The notes below the pieces were generated by a model. The model worked only from the letters and a program-made list of their open reading frames with translations, was not told the DNA's origin and made no database searches. A stretch of 64,000 bases of DNA. Source: CAVVNN01 sp963838035. Lineage in GTDB: Bacteria > Actinomycetota > Thermoleophilia > Solirubrobacterales > 70-9. The stretch spans positions 1 to 64,000 of the forward strand of contig CAWIPM010000006.1 of NCBI GenBank assembly GCA_963838035.1, read 5' to 3'. Positions 8,203 through 17,744 of the stretch are shown in pieces; position 1 is the first letter of the stretch, and the number at the start of each line of letters is the position of its first letter. The position numbers and the translations under genes are program-made.

Positions 8203-8222
8203 CGTGGAATCAGTCATCTAGG
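8203..8222 (-). repeat. IS982 terminal inverted repeat, right
   Basis: Read inward on the minus strand this is CCTAGATGACTGATTCCACG, matching the left repeat at 19 of 20 positions. It marks the transposase-proximal end; the transposase start is 80 bp inside. Confidence 0.85.
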
Positions 8223-8487
8223 AGGCCGAAGCGGTTACCGAGGCGGGCGCCGAGGCACACGCGATCGAACCGGGTCAGCTCACCCTCGGAACCAACAACC
8301 GGGGGTGGGGTCGTGCCATCTACTTGCGCTCCCGGTCACCTTGTGCTTTGCTATGCCGATCCGCTGGGGCGGGTGGACAGGGTATCTACAGGGAGTACGG
8401 GGAGTCTAAGAGACATGGTCGGGCCTCGCGGCTCGGATTTCTCACCGACATAGGGCGGTGGGACCACTAGGACACAAGGAGAGGCAC

Positions 8488-11400
8488 GTGAAGGCAATGG
8501 CCCATTGGGCAACCCTCATCGACCGTTCCGGCGGCGCCAGCCGAATCGAGCGCAGTACTGCCTTCGCCGCCCGTGGTGCGTCCTCTGTCGGCGACGGGAG
8601 TCGTGTGCCTTCACCTGCGCTGTCCGGAAGAAGGCCAGCCTTTGTCCTTGCGTTCGCCGCAGCGGTCGTGGGGCTGGCTGTCGCCGCCTCCCTAGCCTCC
8701 GCCGACGGCCGCATTGGCGGCTTCGGAGAAGGACACTTCTTGGACAATCTCGCGCCCGGTGGGCTCTCCTCTCCCCTTGGGCTTGCGGTCAGCGCAAAGG
8801 AAGGCAGCGACATCTATGTGCCCGACTCGAGCAGTCCACAACGCGTCGATCAGTTCGAACCCGACGGCACCTTCGTTCGTGCCTTCGGCTGGGGCATCGT
8901 TCCCGGCTCCGCAACCGGCACCGGGAACGTCGAAGCCGGATCCAACCTGGTCACCAACGTCGTCACAATCAGCGGAGCTTTCTCCATGGTGGGGGCCGGA
9001 GGGAAGTTCATAACGGGTTCCGGTATTCCGGAAAACACGAGGATCGAAAAAGTCACCTCGAGCGAACTCGTCCTTTCCAAGACCGTCACCACCACAGGCA
9101 CGGCCATCGCCCTTTCTGTTGCGGCTGGCCCCGGGAACATACCCACCGACGAGCAGCAGCAGCTGACGGTTAAGGCCTCCGCTGGCAGCTTCAAACTGTC
9201 CTTCATCAACCCGAGGCCGGGCTCCACCACCCTTACTACGGCCAATATTTCGGCTGGGGCCCCCGCATCGGGCGCCGGCAGCGTTCAGGAAGCCCTTGAA
9301 AACCTCTCCACCATTGGCGCCGGCACCGTCTCGGTCACCGGAGGTCCCGGTGACGCAACTGGCAGTAGTCCGTATCTCATCAATTTTCACGGCCGTTACG
9401 CAGACACCAACGTGCTTAGACTATCGACCACCAACGTCAGCCTCAGTGGGGGCAGCCCTTCGTCCGAAGCCGGCGTGACAACCCCCACAGAAGGCGGGGG
9501 AGTGATGGAGACGTGCACCACGGTATGCGGGTTCCCAGACGTCGAAGAAGATAACTTTGAACGCGGCGAGGGCACCACAACCACACGTCCGGGCGGGCTA
9601 AATTACAGCGACGCCGCTGCCATAGATAACGACCCCGGATCCGGCTCCTACGGCGATGTGTATCTCGTCGACCAACGCAATTTCCGCGTGGTGAAATACG
9701 ACAGTGAAGGTCACTTCTTGTTGATGTTCGGCGGTGAAGTCAATAGGACGACCCACGCCAATGTTTGCACCGCAGCCGATCTGTCCGGCGGTGATATCTG
9801 TGGAGTCGGCATCCCTGGAACAGGCGCAAGCTTCTTCTATAAGGAACCAAGCGGTGTCAAGAGCTGGGGCCAGGATGGTTCCAATTCGATTGCAGTTGGT
9901 TCGGACGGCACAGTCTACGTCGGCGACTTCGGGCGCATCCAGGAATTTGAACCGAATGGAACATTCGCCGGCGAATTCGTCCTTCCCGACGGGGAACCGC
10001 GATTCGTACTTGCTCTCGCCGTGGACGCAGCGGGCAACATCTATGAGCGGAGCGGCAACATCAATCAGAATCTAGAACTACAAAGTCAGGTTCCTGGTGT
10101 GCGGAAATACAACAGCTCTCACACGCTCGTCGAAACCTTCGACACCCAAAGTGGCAGTGAACCGACCCACATCGCCCTCGACGCGAGCAACGACCTCTTC
10201 GTCAGCGACCGTAATAGCGGGCACTTCCAGTTCCGCGCCTTCAAACCGGACGGAACCCTATACGCTGTCTTCACATCTGACCAGGTGGCAAACAACACCG
10301 CCGGTATCGCCATTGGCGACGCCGCAGGTAAGCTCTATGCGTCGTCCAACGCCCCGGAAGGGGCCCATATCGCGGTAGTGCCCCTGCCGATATCGGGTCC
10401 GCCGACGGTTAGAGAAGAGGCGGTTAACAGTATTCAGCCCACAACCGCCACCATTCACGCTGTCGTCAACCCCAAGGGCTTTGACACGCATTATCACTTT
10501 GAATACGTAGATCAGGCTCATTTCTCGGCCGGAGGCTTTTCCGACCCCGCGACTCAGTCGACAGTGTCAACCGGGCTCGGCCTGATCAACCAGAATAACC
10601 CGGTCCAGGCTGCGATCTCGGGGCTCCATCCGGGAACGGTTTACCACTATCGCGCCGTTGCCGAAAGCGCCGAAGGGACGGTTGACGGGCCAGATGAATC
10701 GTTCGAATCGTTGCCCCCTGTCTCGATTCGAGACTTCACAACCCAGACCGTGGGCCCAGAACTCGTCACCTTCAAAGCTGAACTAAATCCGAACGGCTCC
10801 GAAAGCACCTACACGGTCCACTTCGGGGAGGGCCCGGGATACGCCTGCGAATCGGGCCATGTCTGCTCGTCGTCGGGAAATCTTCCGATAGGAAGCGAAT
10901 TCGAACCGATCGAACCTACGTTCACCGGGCTGAAGCCAAACACGCTCTATCACTACCAGGTCGTCGCAGAGAACGGCTATGGCGAAGTGGAAACTGCAGA
11001 TCGGACTTTCACGACCGAACGCTCCTCTGCCGAAGAACGCGCGGCCGAAAACTGCCCCAACACCAACCTCCGCGAAGAGAACAGCTCTTTGCACCTGGCG
11101 GACTGCCGTGCCTACGAGAAGACAACGCCCAATGCAAAGGAAGGTGGAGAGGCATTTTCCGCAGTGACGTTGGCGCCTGGCGGCGAACGGATGCTGTACT
11201 TCTCCGAGGGCGCCTTCGCCGGAGCGGTGCAGAACGAACTCGCGATTCCGTACATCGCCCACCGTACCAGCGCGGGTTGGGTTACGCAGGCCGTTCTGTC
11301 GAGACGGGTCGCGCCAGTCGGCTACCAGCCAGTGCTAATGGGGACCTACAGTCCTGAACTTGATCGTTGGCTCTTCGCGACTCTGCCCGGGCTGTCAGCC

Positions 11401-13287
11401 GAACAAGCCAGAGTGGGCCAGAGAACCGGGTATCTGTCGATGGGCTTCGCGGACGGGTCCTATCTTCTGCACGCGACGCCAACCATCACCCTGGAAGAAG
11501 GAACCCCGCGGACCTTTTACTACTTCATGCAGGTCCAAAGTACGGATGTCTCGGATGATCTGTCGCACCTGTTCATCGTCACCGCCTCTCGGGATCTGCC
11601 GGTCGCGCAGGATCCACGGCCGGAGTACGGTCAGGGATTTAGTACTAACAACACACGGGTCTACGAAGTATCCGGCGCGGACACGCTCAGTCCGTCGATG
11701 AGCGTTGTGGCGGAGGTTCCGCTCGGCCTCCAAGGGACCGGCTGCGAAGTCGATGGCGAGGGGGCCGTCGGTCGTCAGCCAGTGAGGAGGGTGACCTCGG
11801 ATGGCTCGGGATTGTTCTACTGGGCCCCGGTCGAAGTCGTGCCCGGCGCTAATTGCGGTGAGGGGACTCCGAATCCAATCGGGTTGTTCGCCCGCTTTGC
11901 GGGATCATCTGCGGTCCAACTCAATGCACCTCCCGCCTCGCAGTGCTCCTCGCCTTCGCCGTGTAGCACTGCTCCGAAGAAGACCCCCCTTTACTACGGC
12001 GCCTCGCCCGACGGGGCCAGGGCGTGGTTCACGACCACTCAGCCGTTGGTCGACTCTGACACTGACACGACCAGCGATCTCTATCTGGCCAAGCTGGCCA
12101 ACGGCCAGCTCGACGAATTGGTCCAGGTCTCGGCGGGCGACTCCACCGATCCAACCCCAGGGGAAGGAGCTGGTGTCAAGGGGGTCGTTCGGATCTCCGG
12201 GGGCGCCTCACATGCCCCCTTTGTCGCGACGGGCGTGCTCACCACGCACGAAAACGCCCTCCATGAGTCCGCTGTTCAGGGTGCGAACAATCTTTACGTC
12301 TACGACGCGCAGAGCGAAGAGACGAAGTTCGTGACACGCATTTGCTCCGGCCCTGAAAAGTCGGGCTCCGTAGCCGATCCGGCCTGTCCTGCCGATCTCT
12401 CTGGTTTCGAACAGGGCAGCGAAAACGACAACGGACTCTACTTAGCCGGCAACAATCCATCGGCCGTTATGACTCCCGACGGCCGGTACCTGTTGTTCAC
12501 CAGCTTCGGTCGGCTTACATCTGATGACACCGACAACGCCAGAGACCTTTATCGGTACGACTTCCAGACCGGCCAACTCATTCGTATCTCTGTCGGCCGC
12601 GATGGTAACGATGGCAATGGCAACGACAACGCGTTCCCGGTCTTCATTCAAAACGGAGGTGGTCTCGGCGGTAACGATCTGGCAGAAGATGCCGAGCGCT
12701 CTATCTCGGAAGACGGCTCGACCATAATTTTCGATACGGCTGCACCACTCGTGTCGCGCGACACCAATGTCGGCGCCAACCCCCAATGCGGTGGAGAAGG
12801 CACCGGTTGCGATGTCTATGAGTGGGAGGAACAGGGCCACGGAACCTGCAGCGATGTCGGCGGTTGTATCGGCCTGGTCTCCGATGGTGTGGCCCCTCAT
12901 GGCGCCTCCTCGGCGGTCATTGGCGCCACGGGACGCGACATCGCTTTCCAGACCACACGCGACCTGACGCCCGAAGACACCGATGGGATCGGCGATGTCT
13001 ACGACGCAAGAGTCAACGGCGGCTTCCATGCCGCCCACCCGCCCTCTCCCTGCGGTAGTCCCGAAGCGTGTCGGGAAGCACCTCGCGCTGAGTCCGCGCC
13101 TGCCACTCTCGGTACCCCCAATTTCTCCGGCCCTGGAAACTCAGCGGAGCGCCTGCAGTGCGCGAGGGGCAAGGTCCGCATGAAACGTCACGGGCAGGTG
13201 CGCTGCGTCACCAGACATCACAAGACCAAGCACCATCACAAGTCCAAGCACCAGCGAGCAAGCACCACGCCGGGAGGTGCCAAGTGA
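8488..13287 (+). CDS. Giant secreted NHL/beta-propeller protein with Fn3-like modules and basic tail
   Basis: A protein of about 1,599 residues. The GTG at 8488 follows AAGGAGAGG at good spacing; a GTG at 8605 is an alternative nearer the export signal. The export signal is the hydrophobic stretch AFVLAFAAAVVGLAVAASLA (about residues 51-70). NHL-type repeats follow (LGLAVSAKEGSDIYVPDS; NSIAVGSDGTVYVGDFG; HIALDASNDLFVSDRNSG), interrupted by a Gly/Thr-rich beta module. Two Fn3-like domains have the HYRAVAES and HYQVVAEN strands. Then comes a TolB-like propeller with repeats such as DGRYLLFTSFGRLTSDDTD. The C-terminus is a Cys-containing His/Lys/Arg tail (HHKTKHHHKSKHQR). It should be extracellular or cell-surface; the ligand is unknown. 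Large proteins of this architecture are, to my knowledge, common in Thermoleophilia. Confidence 0.8.
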   Translation: MKAMAHWATLIDRSGGASRIERSTAFAARGASSVGDGSRVPSPALSGRRPAFVLAFAAAVVGLAVAASLASADGRIGGFGEGHFLDNLAPGGLSSPLGLAVSAKEGSDIYVPDSSSPQRVDQFEPDGTFVRAFGWGIVPGSATGTGNVEAGSNLVTNVVTISGAFSMVGAGGKFITGSGIPENTRIEKVTSSELVLSKTVTTTGTAIALSVAAGPGNIPTDEQQQLTVKASAGSFKLSFINPRPGSTTLTTANISAGAPASGAGSVQEALENLSTIGAGTVSVTGGPGDATGSSPYLINFHGRYADTNVLRLSTTNVSLSGGSPSSEAGVTTPTEGGGVMETCTTVCGFPDVEEDNFERGEGTTTTRPGGLNYSDAAAIDNDPGSGSYGDVYLVDQRNFRVVKYDSEGHFLLMFGGEVNRTTHANVCTAADLSGGDICGVGIPGTGASFFYKEPSGVKSWGQDGSNSIAVGSDGTVYVGDFGRIQEFEPNGTFAGEFVLPDGEPRFVLALAVDAAGNIYERSGNINQNLELQSQVPGVRKYNSSHTLVETFDTQSGSEPTHIALDASNDLFVSDRNSGHFQFRAFKPDGTLYAVFTSDQVANNTAGIAIGDAAGKLYASSNAPEGAHIAVVPLPISGPPTVREEAVNSIQPTTATIHAVVNPKGFDTHYHFEYVDQAHFSAGGFSDPATQSTVSTGLGLINQNNPVQAAISGLHPGTVYHYRAVAESAEGTVDGPDESFESLPPVSIRDFTTQTVGPELVTFKAELNPNGSESTYTVHFGEGPGYACESGHVCSSSGNLPIGSEFEPIEPTFTGLKPNTLYHYQVVAENGYGEVETADRTFTTERSSAEERAAENCPNTNLREENSSLHLADCRAYEKTTPNAKEGGEAFSAVTLAPGGERMLYFSEGAFAGAVQNELAIPYIAHRTSAGWVTQAVLSRRVAPVGYQPVLMGTYSPELDRWLFATLPGLSAEQARVGQRTGYLSMGFADGSYLLHATPTITLEEGTPRTFYYFMQVQSTDVSDDLSHLFIVTASRDLPVAQDPRPEYGQGFSTNNTRVYEVSGADTLSPSMSVVAEVPLGLQGTGCEVDGEGAVGRQPVRRVTSDGSGLFYWAPVEVVPGANCGEGTPNPIGLFARFAGSSAVQLNAPPASQCSSPSPCSTAPKKTPLYYGASPDGARAWFTTTQPLVDSDTDTTSDLYLAKLANGQLDELVQVSAGDSTDPTPGEGAGVKGVVRISGGASHAPFVATGVLTTHENALHESAVQGANNLYVYDAQSEETKFVTRICSGPEKSGSVADPACPADLSGFEQGSENDNGLYLAGNNPSAVMTPDGRYLLFTSFGRLTSDDTDNARDLYRYDFQTGQLIRISVGRDGNDGNGNDNAFPVFIQNGGGLGGNDLAEDAERSISEDGSTIIFDTAAPLVSRDTNVGANPQCGGEGTGCDVYEWEEQGHGTCSDVGGCIGLVSDGVAPHGASSAVIGATGRDIAFQTTRDLTPEDTDGIGDVYDARVNGGFHAAHPPSPCGSPEACREAPRAESAPATLGTPNFSGPGNSAERLQCARGKVRMKRHGQVRCVTRHHKTKHHHKSKHQRASTTPGGAK

Positions 13288-13343
13288 TCCGCCGCGGCCA
13301 CATCCACGCTCACGGTGGTCCCGTGAGCAAGGAGTCCTCCACC

Positions 13344-16300
13344 ATGAGTGCCCGGATCCGCACCCGTCTCCGAACCCACACCAGGGAGCCGGCCGGGCGT
13401 ACCCGTAGTGCCTGCAGGCGCTCAACGGCGCTTACGGTCCTTGCCGTCGCGGCGTCTCTGTCAATTGCCGCGTCCGCCTCCGCATCTGAAGGCCCGAAAT
13501 GGAAGACTTACCGTCACACCCAACGCAGATTGGGTGGTGTCGGGTTCCGAACACCCTGGCGTTTACAAAGTCATCGCCGAAAATGTCGGCGATGAACCAA
13601 CTCTAAACTCGGAAACAATTTCGCTAATAGACATTCCACCGGCTGGCACGACGATCGACGGGGGAAAGTTCTACGACTCGCAACTGGGATATGCTGAACT
13701 CAGCGGTTTCGGAGTCTGTCCAAGCGTGGAGGAATGCAAATATCCTGAAGGTCCGTTCGCAGGGTTTCTTCCGTCCCTGGAACCGGGTGAAAGGTTCATC
13801 ATGGCGGTCAAAGTACCGGTTCCCGCCAATGTCGAAGGGATACTCGAAGATGTGGCCAGGATTACGGGAGGCGGAGCACCGCCGGCCGAAGCCAGCGCCA
13901 CCAACACGGCTAGCGCCGAACCGACCTTTGGGGTGTTCCACTTCGACTCTACGTTGACCGACTCGGCCGGTATTCCATACACCCTGGCCGGCGGTCATCC
14001 GTTTCAGTTCACGACCGAATTCAACTTTGGGACCTATTCCTGCGCCAGCCCCGGGGAGAATAGTTCGTGGCAATGGTCTGGTACCTGTCCCATGCACGAT
14101 CCCAAGGACATCACGTCGGATCTACCACCCGGCCTGGTTGCCAATCCACAAGGGGTTCCCCACTGCCTCCTGGCCGATTACTTTGCCGAGGAATGCGAAC
14201 GTAACAAAGTGGCCGTCGGCAGTGCAGGCATTCGCTTTTTCGGCTGGACGGAGGGGGCCTCGAGGATTATCTCGCCGGTCTTCAACCTGCAGCCGCAGGG
14301 CTCCTATCCGGGCGAGCTTGGTATCACGATCGGTGGCGCACCCTTCATCGTGATCACCACGGGCGTGCGGAGCGGCTCCGACTATGGCGTAACCGCCGTC
14401 GAACGTAGCCGGAGAGGCCGACGTCAGCCGTGTGCGCCTCACCACTCTGGGGCGTTCCCGCCGACGAAGGCCACGACACCCTGCGCGGTAAAGAATGCCA
14501 GGGTCGTTATAACGAATTGTACGAACACTTCGCTACCGCCGAGACTGGACATTCAGGAATGCGAAGAAATGGAAGGAACGGAGGGAGGCGGCGGTCCCGC
14601 TGAAGTTCCCCGGACCCCCTTTCTCACGATGCCGACCGAATGCTCAGGCGAAGCCACTTCCAATCGTCGGGCGCTACGACGCCTGGGATGTCCCCGGCGA
14701 ATACGTCGCAACGCACTGTCGATCTGTCGGCCGTCGACGGCTGCAACCAGCTCAGCTTCGAGCCGACGATCGAAGCGCGGCCGACCACCAACCTGGCCGA
14801 CGCCCCTTCGGGGCTTGGAATTCAACCTCCACGTTCCGCAAAACGAAGACCCCGAAGGCGTCGCCACCCCGGAGCTGAAGGAAGCGGTGGTCAAGCTGCC
14901 CGCCGGCCTGAGCCTCAACCCGGCCTCCGGCTGAAGGACTGGGCGGCTGCACGGAAGCGCAGGTCGGCCTGCACATCGAAGAACCCGCCCATTGCCCCGA
15001 TGCCTCAAAGCTCGGCACCGTCGAAGTGCATACGCGCGCTGCTGAACGAACCGCTGAAGGGCACCCTCTATCTGGCAACGCCACACCAGAACCCCTCCGG
15101 CTCGCTGCTGGCCGGTTACATCGCCGTCGAAGGCTCAGGGGATCAGGATCAAGTGCCGGGCAATTCGAAACCGACCCGGTGACAGGCCAGATCACGGCCC
15201 GCTTCACCGAAAACCCGCAGCTGCCCTTCGAAGACCTGAAGCTGCAACATCTTCGGTGGCGCCCGCGGCGCCCTGCGCACCCCGGCGGTCTGCGGCACCT
15301 ATGAAACGACCAGCGAACTGACCCCCTTCTCGGCGCCCGAATCGGGCCCGCCGGCGACGCCCAGCGCCGAATTCGAAACGACCAGCGGCCCGACCGGGGG
15401 CGAATGCGCCGTTCAGCGAAGCCGACCAGCCCAACGCGCCGCGCTTTCACGCCGGCACCGAAACCCCCCAGGCGGGCATCTACTCGCCCTTCTCGCTGAA
15501 GCTGGTCCGCGATGACGGCACGCCAGGAAGTGAAGAGCGTGGAGACGACCCTGCCCAAGGGCTTGATCGGCCGCCTCGCCGGCACCTCCTACTGCCCGGA
15601 GGCCGCGATCGCCGGCGGCCGAAGCGAAGACGCGGCGACCGAAGAGCAGAGCTAGCCCCTCCTGCCCGGCCTCGAGCGAAGTGGGCACCGTCGAGGTCGG
15701 CGCCGGTGCGGGCCCGACCCCGCTAAACGTCCCCGGCCACGTCTACCTCGCCGGCCCCTACAAGGGCGCCCCGCTCTCCATGGCGATCATCACCCCCGCC
15801 GTGGCCGGCCCCTTTGACCTCGGCACGGTGGTCGTCCGAGCCGCCCTTCACGTCGACCCCGAAACGACCCAGATCCACGCCGTCTCAGACCCGATCCCGA
15901 CGATCCTCGAAGGGATCCCGCTCGACGTGCGCTCGGTCACCCTGAAGCTCTCCAAGCCCGACTTCACCCTCAACCCGACCGATTGCTCCGAATCGGCCTT
16001 CAGCGGCTCGGCGACCTCGATCCTGGGACGTCGCCGCCCCGCTGACCCAGCGCTTCCAGGTCGGCGGCTGCCCGGCGCTGGCCTTCAAGCCGAAGCTCGC
16101 CCTGAAGCTCAAGGGCGGCACCAAGCGCACCAAGCACCCCGCCCTCACCGCGATCTTGAAGATGCCCGCAGGCGATGCCAACATCGCCGCCGCCCAGGTC
16201 ACCCTGCCCCACTCCGAGCTGCTCGACCAGGGCCACATCGGCACGATCTGCACCAAAGTGCAGTTCACCGCCAACGCCTGCCCGGCGAAATCGGTCTACG

Positions 16301-16683
16301 GGCAGGCCAGGGCCTTCAGCCCGCTGCTCGACCAGCCCCTGGAAGGCCCGGTCTACCTGCGCTCCTCAAGCCACGAGCTCCCCGACCTGGTCGCCGACCT
16401 AAGCGGCCAGATCCAGGTCGTCCTGGCCGGCCGCGTCGACGCCGTCCACGAACGCCTGCGCAACACCTTCGAAGCCGTCCCCGACGCCCCGGTCTCCAAG
16501 TTCGTCCTGCAGATGCAGGGCGGCAAGAAGGGCCTGCTGCAAAACAAGACCGACATCTGCCGCTCCCCCCAGCGAGCCACGGTCACCTTCACCGCCCACA
16601 ACGCCAAGAGCCAGGAAACCAACCCGGCTCTGAAGGTGCGCTGCGGCGGGCACCACAAGAGGCACAAACGCCATCACCGTTGA
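13344..16683 (+). pseudogene. Large secreted protein gene with many frameshifts
   Basis: The ATG at 13344 follows AAGGAG and begins a protein with an export signal (LTVLAVAASLSIAASASASE). A frameshift near 13510 is followed by a long stretch (RLTVTPNADWVVSGSEHPG onward) to about 14400. From there to about 16030 the reading frame jumps at least ten times while all three frames in turn keep coherent protein (for example LWGVPADEGHD, EVPRTPFLTMPTECSG, GCNQLSFEPTIEA, LKEAVVKLPAGLSLNPA, VPGHVYLAGPYKGAPL). The final intact part, 16156-16683, ends in HHKRHKRHHR. Restored length would be about 1,100 residues. It lies 56 bp after the giant propeller gene and is probably its secreted partner. Either a decaying gene or an assembly error zone. 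Confidence 0.7.
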
Positions 16684-16808
16684 AACATCCCTGCTCGAGA
16701 GCACAAAATCCGACCGCGCAACAGGTCTCGACTCCACGGGTAACTCCTGACAATTCCCCCAGCGCTACGTTCTAGTGCTAGACCATCGATGGCTAAGGAG
16801 GGAATCTG

Positions 16809-17240
16809 ATGAAGAAGATCGCCGTTCTCGGCGTGCTCGGATTGCTGGCGGTGGCCGCTCCCGCCCAGGCGGTGCATTACTCGCCGGCGCCGCACACTCC
16901 GCACAAATGCACGCCCCACAAAGCGGGTTACAACGCTTCCGGCACTCTGGTGAGCGCGGGATTGACTGCGGATGGAAAAGGCCGATACAGCGGCACGCTC
17001 GAGGTCAACGTTTCCAAGGCAAACCACCACGCTCCGACTGGTGACGAGACCTTCACGCTGGTCAATGCGAAGGTCAAGTTCCATCACGGCGTCGACCCGA
17101 CCGCGCCCGCGCCGGGCGACAGGGTGAAGCTGCACGGGAAGATCACGGGGCTGTCCAAGCACTGCCCGTCCGACGGCTTCTCGCCGACGATCACCGTCAA
17201 CAAGGTCGACATCGCTCAGCCCAAGCACCAGAAAGGCTGA
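16809..17240 (+). CDS. Small exported protein, unknown
   Basis: A 143-residue protein with a classical signal peptide (MKKIAVLGVLGLLAVAAPAQA) and a strong ribosome site (AAGGAGGG, 6 nt before ATG). The mature part is His-, Lys- and Pro-rich at the start (VHYSPAPHTPHKCTPHKAGYN) and otherwise beta-rich with Thr/Val/Lys strands, ending KPKHQKG-like. The SGTLVSAGL...GRYSGTLEVNV pattern suggests a small beta-sandwich, and two Cys could form a disulfide. I recognise no named family. It follows the two large secreted genes. Confidence 0.75.
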   Translation: MKKIAVLGVLGLLAVAAPAQAVHYSPAPHTPHKCTPHKAGYNASGTLVSAGLTADGKGRYSGTLEVNVSKANHHAPTGDETFTLVNAKVKFHHGVDPTAPAPGDRVKLHGKITGLSKHCPSDGFSPTITVNKVDIAQPKHQKG

Positions 17241-17333
17241 CGGCTATCAGGCAATTGGGGCGGGGAGGCGCCTCGTTCGAAGGCGACCTCCTCCGCTGGC
17301 GTCGAAGTCGTAGTGGCGCGCTGCGCCCTGGCC

Positions 17334-17717
17334 TCAGGCGCCGGAGGCGCCGACCATCACGAACCGCCGCGTGAAGTACCCGCGCCCCAGGCGCCGGACG
17401 ATCGCACGGGTCGGCGGGACCAGGAAGACGATCCCGAAGACATCGGTGATGAACCCCGGGGTCAGCAGCAGGGTCCCGCCGATCACGATCATCGCTCCGT
17501 CGGCCACCTCGCGGCCGGGGAAGCGCCGCTCCGCGATCGCCGCGTTGAACCGGCGCCAGGCGCCGCGGCCCTGGTGGCGCAGCAGCAGCGCGCCGAGCAG
17601 CGCGTCGGCCAGCAGCAGCGCAATCGTGGGCCAGACGCCGATCAGCGAGCCGACCTCGACGATCACGAACAGCTCGGCGATCGGCACGACGATGAAGAGG
17701 ATGACCAGGAGGGCCAT
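17334..17717 (-). CDS. fxsA: FxsA family membrane protein
   Basis: A 127-residue inner-membrane protein matching FxsA. It has an N-terminal helix (LLVILFIVVPIAELFVIVEV), a second hydrophobic segment (WPTIALLLADALLGALLL), the conserved basic amphipathic part QGRGAWRRFNAAIAERRFPG, and the signature DGAMIVIGGTLLLTPGFITD (residues about 74-93). In E. coli FxsA relieves phage T7 exclusion by the F plasmid; its general role is unclear. It ends close to the WS/DGAT gene upstream (27 bp), so the two are likely co-transcribed. Confidence 0.85.
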   Translation of the reverse strand: MALLVILFIVVPIAELFVIVEVGSLIGVWPTIALLLADALLGALLLRHQGRGAWRRFNAAIAERRFPGREVADGAMIVIGGTLLLTPGFITDVFGIVFLVPPTRAIVRRLGRGYFTRRFVMVGASGA

Positions 17718-17744
17718 GCCCCCAAGCGTAGCCAGGCCGGTTGC

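Larger units (their letters stand above)
7227..8222 (-). mobile_element. IS982-family insertion sequence, degenerate
   Basis: An element of about 996 bp bounded by 20-bp terminal inverted repeats that match at 19 of 20 positions and contain a frameshifted IS982-type transposase on the minus strand. The size fits IS982 elements (about 1 kb). I could not confirm a target-site duplication: bases just outside the repeats do not match clearly. It lies immediately at the 3' end of the membrane-GrpB gene, whose stop codon is inside the left repeat. Confidence 0.8.

Noticed and set aside
16684..16808. Promoter or riboswitch before the small exported gene
   Set aside because: Only a strong ribosome site is clear; no recognisable riboswitch fold or paired hexamers.
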